10,337 bases of DNA from an uncultured Spirochaetaceae bacterium (lineage in GTDB: Bacteria > Spirochaetota > Spirochaetia > Treponematales > Treponemataceae), in NCBI GenBank assembly GCA_902772605.1, contig CACYBG010000177.1, forward strand, positions 1 to 10,337. Reading direction: 5' to 3'. Below, piece by piece: positions 1 through 5,458 of the stretch; position 1 is the stretch's first letter; each line of letters begins with the position of its first letter. The notes under the pieces were generated by a model, which saw only the letters and a program-made list of their open reading frames with translations, had not been told where the DNA came from and did not search any database. A program made the translations under genes and the position numbers.

Positions 1-227
1 AGATTGATGACGTCCCCGGAATGCAGCATTGCATCGGTAAGGCATCCGGTCTCTTCAAAAGTCATTCCGTTGAAATAGACGGCCATCAGGAATGCGGACA
101 TCTGATAATCGGGTATGGAACCGTCCGTATATCCGTCCACGAGGAATTTGAGTTCCTCATCCGTCAATGCCTGTCCGCAAACCTTTCCGGTACCGCGTTT
201 CTTTACGATTATGTCAGCAGCCCTCAT
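1..227 (-). CDS. deoA: Pyrimidine-nucleoside (thymidine) phosphorylase, N-terminal 75 residues, cut by window edge
   Basis: The visible residues (MRAADIIVKKRG at the start, then GSIPDYQMSAFLMAVYF and MLHSGD) match the N-terminal helical domain of the thymidine/pyrimidine-nucleoside phosphorylase family. These cytoplasmic enzymes reversibly split thymidine or uridine with phosphate into base and (deoxy)ribose-1-phosphate in nucleoside salvage. I chose the ATG at 227 because a GGAGGA Shine-Dalgarno (minus strand, 240-235) lies 7 bases before it. The in-frame ATG at 242 lies upstream of that site and has none of its own. A short insertion, GTGKVCGQA, follows the KKRG segment, where relatives have only a few residues. 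The phosphate- and base-binding parts lie beyond the window, so deoA (thymidine) and pdp (broad pyrimidine) cannot be separated; the symbol is provisional. The gene is downstream of ligA on the same strand, 157 bases away, probably with its own promoter. Confidence 0.88.
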   Translation of the reverse strand, partial: MRAADIIVKKRGTGKVCGQALTDEELKFLVDGYTDGSIPDYQMSAFLMAVYFNGMTFEETGCLTDAMLHSGDVIN

Positions 228-305
228 ATACAGTTCCTCCATGATGGAAGTCCATGAAAATGCAACGACTTTCAGGATTCCGGTCTCTTAAACTCGCAGG
301 CAATC

Positions 306-336
306 TCTAAAAAAGTCATTGAAAAGAATTTTTAGA
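306..336 (-). repeat. AT-rich inverted repeat in the leader of the phosphorylase gene
   Basis: TCTAAAAA at 306-313 is the exact reverse complement of TTTTTAGA at 329-336, with a 15-base loop. If the TATAAT at 354-349 is used, this hairpin would form within about ten bases of the mRNA 5' end. It could protect the transcript or act as an operator; AT-rich chance pairing is also plausible. Confidence 0.3.
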
Positions 337-348
337 AATGCCCATATT

Positions 349-377
349 ATTATATTCCATAAAAATCACTTTCGTAA
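349..377 (-). promoter_or_regulatory. Possible promoter for the pyrimidine-nucleoside phosphorylase gene
   Basis: The minus strand reads TATAAT at 354-349, a perfect -10 hexamer, in the gap between ligA and the phosphorylase start. The -35 region 17 bases upstream (377-372, TTACGA) matches the consensus at only three of six positions. Transcription would begin near 342. The region is AT-rich, so chance matches are likely. Confidence 0.35.
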
Positions 378-384
378 AAAAAAA

Positions 385-2328
385 TTACAGTCCGAGCATC
401 TTCCTGAACTCATCTTCGCTGATTACCGGAATTCCAAGCTGTGCGGCCTTCACGTTCTTCGATGAACCGCTCGAAACGTCGTTCGTAACCAGATATGAAA
501 GCCCCTTCACTACAGAGGATTTCACAGAGCCTCCGTTTTCCTTCACCAGGTTCTGGGCATCGGCCCTCTTCATGTGGACGAGTTCTCCGGTAAAGCAGAA
601 AGATTTTCCCTCAAGCTTTCCGCCGCTCGCCATCTGAATGGCCATGATTCCGCCTTTTACAAGGGATTCCATTTCGGAACGGTTCTCAGCCATACCGTGG
701 ACGAAGGTTTCCGCCATCACGTCGGCAAATCCATAGACCGATGCAATCTGTTCCTTCGTTGCAGAAAGGAGTTTGTCAAGTGTTCCGTATCCCGCCTGAA
801 CGAGCTTGTCGACAACAGTCTCACCTATGCCCTCTATGTCGAAACCGGCTATGAACTTTGAAAGGCTTGTCGTCCTGTGGGACTGTATCGATGCATAAAC
901 CTTACCCGCTCCCAGGGACTTCTTTTCCTGCTGCATGCTTTCTTCGTTCAGGAAATACGGTGTAAGGGCCGCTTCATCAAGCCTGTAAAGGTCTGAAATG
1001 CACTTGACGGCACCGGAGTTGAAAAGCGAAGTGACAAGGGTTTCTCCAAGATCCCTTATGTCGATTACGGACACCCATTTCAAAAGCTGATGGAGGACCT
1101 TTTTCCGGCATGAAGGGTTCGGACAGTAGAGCCTTGTACCCTCATCGACAAGATCCGCACCGCAGGATTCGCACCTTGTCGGCTGTACGACATCTGAAAG
1201 GACGGATTCCTCTCCGTCGGGGATGAACGAGCTTTCTATCTTCGGAATTATCTCGCCTCGCTTCACCACGACCACATGGCTTCCTATCTTGAGGTTGAGC
1301 GCCCTGATTGCATTTGGATTTGCAAGACTCGCCCTCTGGACGGTCGTTCCGTTAAGTTCAACGGGATCAAAGACTGCAACCGGAGTATAAGTCGCTCCAG
1401 ATTCGTTCCATTCAACCGAACGGACAACCGAAACGGCTTCCTCAAGGCTGAACTTGAACGCAATCTGCCTGTCCGGCCTGTCTCGGCTTGCATCATCATG
1501 GTCTACTGTCCTTTCCTTTACGACAAGTCCGTCTATGTCGTAATCCAGTTCCTTCCTGTTTTCCATGACCCTGGAGCGGTATTCAATCACTTCCTCTGCC
1601 GAACGTGCGATGTAAAGCTCTACCGAAGTGAACCCTGAATCCCTGAGCCACCTGAGCTTGTCCTCCTCATCGATGAAGGGCTGAACCCCGGTCGTCGACC
1701 ATACGTCGTATGCAATCAGGCTGAGGTATTCGCTACCCGACCCGTCCTTGCGCTTCATGAGTCCGTTGGCGGCGTTACGGCAGTTGGCCTTATCGGAAAA
1801 AAGCTCGCTGTGGACCTTATGCGTCATTATGACTTCTCCGCGGATTCCACCGGTAAAAGAGTCCGGAAGCTTTCTTACGACACCCTGCATCCGTACCGCA
1901 TTGGACGTTATGTCGTCTCCCACGGTTCCGTCGCCCCTGGTAACTGCATGAACGAGCCTACCGTCCTCATACTGAAGTTCAAGGCTTGCACCGTCAAGCT
2001 TGAATTCGACCAGATACTCGGGATAATCGTGCTTGACACTCCATGCAAGGAACTGTTCTGGGTTCGCAGCCTTTTCCTGGCTTCCCATGGGCATAACGTG
2101 CCTGAGCTTCGGAAAATTGCCCGAATCGGCTCCAACCCGGTGAAGTATCGGGTTTTCCGGATCGAGCGACTTAAGTTCATCCCACAGCGCATCGAATTCA
2201 GCGTCCGAAATTTCCGCCTCACCGTTGTAATATGAAAGCTGATAGCCCGTAACCAGAGCCTCAAGCTCCTTTATCCTGATTTTCCTGTCGCTCTGAGCCT
2301 GAGCTTCATCTACGTCAAAAAGATCCAT
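385..2328 (-). CDS. ligA: NAD-dependent DNA ligase LigA
   Basis: This 647-residue protein seals single-strand nicks in replication, repair and recombination, using NAD+ as AMP donor. All LigA domains appear in order. Domain Ia has LSYYNGEAEISDAEFDALWD (31-50). The adenylation domain has the AMP-accepting lysine K110 in KLDG, TRGDG (130-134), GEV (164-166), DGLVVK (266-271) and IAFKF (289-293). The OB fold spans roughly 315-375. A four-cysteine zinc finger uses C386, C389, C402 and C407. Helix-hairpin-helix repeats lie at about 420-560 and a BRCT domain at about 572-647. It is slightly shorter than the E. coli enzyme (671). Several normally constant segments are divergent: MGSQEKA (81-87) replaces the usual PMLSLDN-type loop, CRNAANG (183-189) replaces the usual RNAAAGS, and KRGEIIP (356-362) replaces the usual RAGDVIP. 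The start at 2328 has a GGGG Shine-Dalgarno at 2336-2333. No convincing terminator follows, only nine T residues directly after the stop. Confidence 0.96.
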   Translation of the reverse strand: MDLFDVDEAQAQSDRKIRIKELEALVTGYQLSYYNGEAEISDAEFDALWDELKSLDPENPILHRVGADSGNFPKLRHVMPMGSQEKAANPEQFLAWSVKHDYPEYLVEFKLDGASLELQYEDGRLVHAVTRGDGTVGDDITSNAVRMQGVVRKLPDSFTGGIRGEVIMTHKVHSELFSDKANCRNAANGLMKRKDGSGSEYLSLIAYDVWSTTGVQPFIDEEDKLRWLRDSGFTSVELYIARSAEEVIEYRSRVMENRKELDYDIDGLVVKERTVDHDDASRDRPDRQIAFKFSLEEAVSVVRSVEWNESGATYTPVAVFDPVELNGTTVQRASLANPNAIRALNLKIGSHVVVVKRGEIIPKIESSFIPDGEESVLSDVVQPTRCESCGADLVDEGTRLYCPNPSCRKKVLHQLLKWVSVIDIRDLGETLVTSLFNSGAVKCISDLYRLDEAALTPYFLNEESMQQEKKSLGAGKVYASIQSHRTTSLSKFIAGFDIEGIGETVVDKLVQAGYGTLDKLLSATKEQIASVYGFADVMAETFVHGMAENRSEMESLVKGGIMAIQMASGGKLEGKSFCFTGELVHMKRADAQNLVKENGGSVKSSVVKGLSYLVTNDVSSGSSKNVKAAQLGIPVISEDEFRKMLGL

Positions 2329-2344
2329 TTTTCCCCTGCACCCG

Positions 2345-2551
2345 TCGATTAAATCCGTCTGGCAACCTTCCCCAGGTTACCGCACGAATCAAGGAAACAC
2401 TGAACAATCCGAAAACGGACAGCATACCCCGCATGCTCATTCAGTGTTAACAGTAACGCCTGCAACTTCGCAGTAATTCCATACAGCATAAAGAATTACG
2501 GGAAATTGCCAGAAACCGCCGATTAATGCTTCCCGTATCAATCAGAGGTCC
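2345..2551 (-). ncRNA. Candidate structured RNA or structured leader upstream of ligA (6S-like or cis-regulatory)
   Basis: This accounts for most of the 381-base gene-free gap at 2329-2709. Read as minus-strand RNA, distant segments pair. 2513-2506 (UCUGGCAA) pairs exactly with 2365-2358 and continues inward with wobbles. 2527-2521 pairs with 2355-2348, with one bulge. A 9-bp stem joins 2448-2440 to 2404-2396 and encloses two hairpins: AGCAUG/UAUGCU with a CGGGG loop, and UCCG-UUUU-CGGA (2419-2408). Further hairpins are GUAAUUC/GAAUUAC (2499-2493 with 2479-2473) and CUGC/GCAG (near 2472-2459). GGUAACCU/AGGUUGCC (near 2381-2361) competes with the long-range helix. Several stems need G-U pairs that exist only in minus-strand RNA. 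The rod-like outline with an internal loop recalls 6S RNA, which could share a transcript with ligA, but I recognise no family signature. A riboregulatory leader of ligA is the main alternative. Confidence 0.5.
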
Positions 2552-2555
2552 CTCA

Positions 2556-2561
2556 ATTATA
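2556..2561 (-). promoter_or_regulatory. -10 element for the ligA leader or structured RNA
   Basis: The minus strand reads TATAAT at 2561-2556, a perfect -10 hexamer, placed so that transcription would start near 2551-2549, at the outer edge of the structured region. The -35 region is only T-rich (about 2584-2579) and matches poorly. The terminator of the upstream unit ends about 70 bases earlier, so ligA needs a promoter in this gap. Confidence 0.5.
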
Positions 2562-2633
2562 CAACAAAATCGCGAAAATAAAAACCACGGGGAACATTTA
2601 AAAAGCGCATATTTTTTTCCATGCATTATCCAT

Positions 2634-2675
2634 AAAAAGAAAAAAAATCCGCAGGCTGCATGTACATCCTGCGGA
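2634..2675 (-). terminator. Rho-independent terminator after trmB
   Basis: On the minus strand TCCGCAGG (2675-2668) and CCTGCGGA (2655-2648) form a perfect 8-bp GC-rich stem with a 12-base loop. The stem is followed at once by eight T residues and a further T-rich stretch. It lies 35 bases after the trmB stop and separates that unit from ligA. Confidence 0.93.
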
Positions 2676-2709
2676 CAAGAGAAGTTACAAATGAAAACGA
2701 AGGTTAGGC

Positions 2710-3465
2710 TCAGTGTTCAAGCTTTTCAAAAACAAGCTCAAATATCTGTCTGCCGGCATCAAGCCCCTTCTGTTCGAATTTCGTCCTTGGCCTCCACTCC
2801 TGATGCGGTGCGAATCCTTCGTAGCGGTTTTTCAGCCCCTCGGTGGCACTCAGCTCTTCAAGAGCCTGTTCCGCATAGTCCTGGATGTCCGTGGCAAAGT
2901 ACAGGTATCCGCCGGGAGTCAGTTTTTTTTCAAGGAGGTTCGTCCTCGGCCTCTGCATCATCCTTCGCTTGTGGTGTTTTTTCTTCGGCCATGGATCCGG
3001 AAAGAAAATGTGGAATCCTTCGACGGAATCATCGGGGACCATGGTTTCAAGGGTCTCCAATGCATCGTGTTCGATTATGTAGATGTTCGAAAGCGAGCGC
3101 CTCTTTATCTCGCCCAAAAGCCTTCCGACCCCAGGCTTATGCACTTCGCACCCGATGTAGTTCAGATCGGGATTTTCGTTCGCAATGACCGCAGTCGCCT
3201 GACCCATCCCGAAACCGATTTCAATCACCACAGGATTCGTGTTGCTGAAAACTTCGGTATAGTTCAGCGTCTTGTGCTCGAACGGCAGGCAGTATACCGG
3301 ACTCAATTCCGCATAGCACCGCCTTTCGCTGTCCGTCATACGTCCGGCCCTGATTACAAAAGTCTTGACAGGCCTGTGACGGTTATTCGAGTCATCCGAT
3401 GACGACTGACCGTCCGATGAATCGCCTTCACTGAAATTTTCCGTGATATTCGCAATGTCGCTCAA
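2710..3465 (-). CDS. trmB: tRNA (guanine-N7-)-methyltransferase TrmB
   Basis: The 251-residue protein methylates N7 of G46 in the variable loop of many tRNAs, using S-adenosylmethionine, in the cytoplasm. It carries the SAM-binding glycine motif EIGFGMG (82-88), GCEVHKPGVG (105-114), the family hallmark FFPDPWPKKKHHKRR (154-168), ATD (191-193) and the C-terminal RPRTKFEQKG (225-234). It starts with TTG at 3465, preceded by GAGGGG at a 6-base spacing; no equally good ATG lies nearby. The first 30 residues are a serine/aspartate-rich, probably disordered tail that the E. coli enzyme does not share in this form. It is the last gene of a minus-strand run, 52 bases after the lipoprotein stop, and ends at a strong terminator. 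Co-transcription with the two upstream genes is inferred because no terminator separates them. Confidence 0.96.
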   Translation of the reverse strand: MSDIANITENFSEGDSSDGQSSSDDSNNRHRPVKTFVIRAGRMTDSERRCYAELSPVYCLPFEHKTLNYTEVFSNTNPVVIEIGFGMGQATAVIANENPDLNYIGCEVHKPGVGRLLGEIKRRSLSNIYIIEHDALETLETMVPDDSVEGFHIFFPDPWPKKKHHKRRMMQRPRTNLLEKKLTPGGYLYFATDIQDYAEQALEELSATEGLKNRYEGFAPHQEWRPRTKFEQKGLDAGRQIFELVFEKLEH

Positions 3466-3486
3466 TCTTTTCCCCTCAATTGTCAG

Positions 3487-3520
3487 GGCACCCCTAAAAC
3501 GTCATTTTCAGGCACCCCTA
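3487..3520. repeat. Pair of 10-bp direct repeats between lipoprotein gene and trmB
   Basis: GGCACCCCTA occurs at 3487-3496 and again at 3511-3520, a 24-base period. The second copy covers the stop codon of the lipoprotein gene; the first lies in the short gap before the trmB ribosome-binding site. On the mRNA strand each copy reads UAGGGGUGCC and contains a Shine-Dalgarno-like AGGGG. A small local duplication or a protein-binding site are both possible. Confidence 0.6.
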
Positions 3521-4186
3521 TAAGTCTTTTGGCGGCATCATGCAGATTACAGATCCGCCTTCCATTCTATAGCATACCCTAATTTTTTCAGCAAGTCCAT
3601 AGCTCTTCTTTATGTCGCCGTCTCCGCTCCAGTTTTCAAGCCGCGGTCCCAGATACAGAAGGATTCCGTCCGCATCGTAAACGGCAACAAGCTCGTCATA
3701 GTTTCTGATTTCCGAAAGTATGTTTTCAGGAGTGCGCTTAAGGATCGACTCGGGATATGAAACCCTGAACTGGCTCTGGCTTTCCTCTCCGGCCATGTCT
3801 ACGTAATGGAAGGTGTACAGTCCCAAGGGAATTGACGAACCTGTGGCGGGAACGAAATTCGTATAGCCAGCCCAGACCGTCTTTTCGGTTTCCCCTACCT
3901 TCCTAGGTGAGTTGCAAACCCATTCAAGGCCTGACGCATCATGAACGAGCCTCACGCTATCAACCTTCCGTTCATCTGCCGCAGTCTGTACGAAAACAGA
4001 AAGCCTCATGGAAGGGGTGGACTTTGAATCAGGAAAGTCGAACACGACGGTATCCTGTATGACGTCTATGTTGGGAGCCACGTTGGAACATGAGGAAAAT
4101 GCAGGGAAGATGAATGCGGATGCAAAGGCGGCCAAAGCTCCCAGAATCGACTTCCTGAGGACGGCCGAACGACGCTTTCCCTTCAT
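3518..4186 (-). CDS. Putative lipoprotein, function unknown
   Basis: The 222-residue protein starts with a basic stretch (MKGKRRSAVLRKS), then a hydrophobic segment (about 14-30) ending in F-S-S-C. C33 is the likely lipidated cysteine, so the mature protein of about 190 residues would be tethered to an envelope membrane. This lipobox is weaker than the proteobacterial L-A-G-C but of the type spirochaetes tolerate. The mature part is rich in beta-prone segments (for example VDSVRLVHD and LGLYTFHYVD), suggesting one or two Ig-like or beta-sandwich domains; it ends with SVICMMPPKDL. I recognise no family. Its start is 7 bases after the stop of the upstream gene, and the GAGGG ribosome-binding site overlaps that stop codon, which indicates translational coupling. 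Confidence 0.85.
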   Translation of the reverse strand: MKGKRRSAVLRKSILGALAAFASAFIFPAFSSCSNVAPNIDVIQDTVVFDFPDSKSTPSMRLSVFVQTAADERKVDSVRLVHDASGLEWVCNSPRKVGETEKTVWAGYTNFVPATGSSIPLGLYTFHYVDMAGEESQSQFRVSYPESILKRTPENILSEIRNYDELVAVYDADGILLYLGPRLENWSGDGDIKKSYGLAEKIRVCYRMEGGSVICMMPPKDL

Positions 4187-4193
4187 ACGCCCT

Positions 4194-5360
4194 CTAGAAA
4201 TTGAATTTCAGCGTGATGACCGTAAGGTCGCTGGACGTAAACTGATTTACGAGGGATTCGAACTTTACGTTGACCTTCTTGCATGCATCGTCCAGATATG
4301 AAAGGTAGTAGAGTCCCAAATCGGTACCCTCCTGTCCCTCTGGCATCTGGCGGTAGAAATCGATGAGCGAACGCTTGTTCAGGTCGGCGGACATCTTGCT
4401 TTCAATGTTCTCCTTGACTTCCTGGAACTCATCGTCCTTGTTGTAAAGCGTGATGTTAAGGCTGCCCTGCTTTCCGATTGCCGTGGAACCGCCTCCAATC
4501 TTCCAGGAAATGAATACGACCTCGTGCTTCCTGACGAGTTCCTGTATGATCTTCTGCCTGATGTCGGGATCGTAGATGAGGGATTCGTAATTGTCGATTC
4601 CCTGATAAAGGGCCCTAGCCTCCTTGCGCATGTTGGTGTTTTCGCTGTTGAGCGCAAGTTCCATGACCATTACGGAAATGTATTCCGCAACCTTGGATTT
4701 GTCCATGTAACTGGAAAGCAGACGCCTGATTACTCCGAGCATCTGTGAGAATCCGTCGGTCTTATAGAATTTGGTGATTATGTACCAGTTCATGAGGCTG
4801 AGCCTGTTGAGGAATTTTTCGGTCATCAAAAGGTAGATGTTCTTTTCTTCCGGAGTGTATTCCGAATTGGACATTATCGACTTCCATACCGGATCGAGTA
4901 TGGTCTGACGGCTTGACTGTATTATGTTGTCCTTGAGCGCAAGCGTACTTCTGAGCTGCTTGTCGGGTATCCTGGTCTTTTCGTCGATGAGGTGGCCCGG
5001 ATTCGTCCTGTTGTAATGCCTTACGCAGTCGCACTGAATCAGGGATGCAAAAATCTCCCTGTCGAACTGCTTGTAGAGTATCGAATATACTATGACCTTG
5101 GAGAGGTCCATTATCTCCTGTCTGTGGGAAACGAATTCCGACATGGAAATCTCGAGCTTGGAGACATAATCGACAAGTATCATGTTCTGCAGCGACATCG
5201 GAGAAAAATGGTCCATGCTTATTCCATATTCTTCCTGATTATCTGCAAGTCGGAAACGCAGTAACTTTTTTTTGTGTGTGATGAGGTGGGAAGCGCCATC
5301 CTCCGTAAGCACAACTTTCAACGGAAGATCAAGATAAAATTTTTTTCCTGCTGCAGACAT
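4194..5360 (-). CDS. Conserved-looking protein with a degenerate GHKL (histidine-kinase-type) ATPase-like C-terminal region
   Basis: I place the start at the ATG at 5360 (388 residues, MSAAGKKFYLDLPLKV), because AAGGAG (5377-5372) precedes it and a good promoter would start transcription near 5423. The frame stays open to 5417, but that start has no ribosome-binding site and would sit at the 5' end of the mRNA. No signal peptide or membrane helix is visible. The N-terminal two thirds look helical. Residues 234-239 (ELALNS) resemble the N-box of GHKL ATPases (ELLLNA type), and 345-351 (GTDLGLY) resemble the G2 box (GTGLGLY). They are followed by a strand pattern ending LTVITLKFNF, as in HATPase_c domains. 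No DxGxG box is visible where expected (LYNKDDE), and no phospho-acceptor histidine domain is recognised. A non-catalytic or regulatory ATPase-fold protein is my inference. It is the first gene of the run with the lipoprotein and trmB. Confidence 0.85.
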   Translation of the reverse strand: MSAAGKKFYLDLPLKVVLTEDGASHLITHKKKLLRFRLADNQEEYGISMDHFSPMSLQNMILVDYVSKLEISMSEFVSHRQEIMDLSKVIVYSILYKQFDREIFASLIQCDCVRHYNRTNPGHLIDEKTRIPDKQLRSTLALKDNIIQSSRQTILDPVWKSIMSNSEYTPEEKNIYLLMTEKFLNRLSLMNWYIITKFYKTDGFSQMLGVIRRLLSSYMDKSKVAEYISVMVMELALNSENTNMRKEARALYQGIDNYESLIYDPDIRQKIIQELVRKHEVVFISWKIGGGSTAIGKQGSLNITLYNKDDEFQEVKENIESKMSADLNKRSLIDFYRQMPEGQEGTDLGLYYLSYLDDACKKVNVKFESLVNQFTSSDLTVITLKFNF

Positions 5361-5399
5361 TCTAAAATCATCTCCTTGATTTCGTTCGCCGCAAAGCCC

Positions 5400-5428
5400 T
5401 TGCAACGAGTCCATCAAAACTCTACAAT
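5400..5428 (+). promoter_or_regulatory. Promoter for the membrane protein-dinB operon
   Basis: TTGCAA (5400-5405) and TACAAT (5423-5428) are separated by exactly 17 bases and match the sigma-70 consensus at four and five of six positions. Transcription would start about 5434-5437, essentially at the ATG of the downstream gene, which has no Shine-Dalgarno. Confidence 0.6.
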
Positions 5429-5429
5429 A

Positions 5430-5458
5430 ATTATATATGAAAACCGCTCAGTTGAAAA
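5430..5458 (-). promoter_or_regulatory. Divergent promoter for the GHKL-like gene operon
   Basis: On the minus strand TTTTCA (5458-5453) and TATAAT (5435-5430) are 17 bases apart, matching four and six of six consensus positions. Transcription would start near 5423, leaving a leader of about 63 bases before the chosen ATG at 5360. The element overlaps the first codons of the opposite gene and abuts the plus-strand promoter. Confidence 0.6.

Noticed and set aside
1810..2235. A 141-codon plus-strand frame opposite ligA
   Set aside because: Antisense to the conserved adenylation domain of LigA; the frame is explained by the codon pattern of ligA and shows no independent start signal.
2329..2551. 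Identity of the structured region as tmRNA, RNase P RNA, SRP RNA, T-box or a known riboswitch
   Set aside because: No tag reading frame or tRNA-like ends, no RNase P core sequences, no SRP GGAA-domain, no T-box antiterminator sequence and no hallmark of TPP, FMN, cobalamin or c-di-GMP aptamers could be found by eye.
2526..3188. A 220-codon plus-strand open frame covering the gap before trmB and part of trmB
   Set aside because: It runs antisense through the well-supported trmB, its terminator and the structured region; the translation has no recognisable domain and the start lacks a ribosome-binding site.
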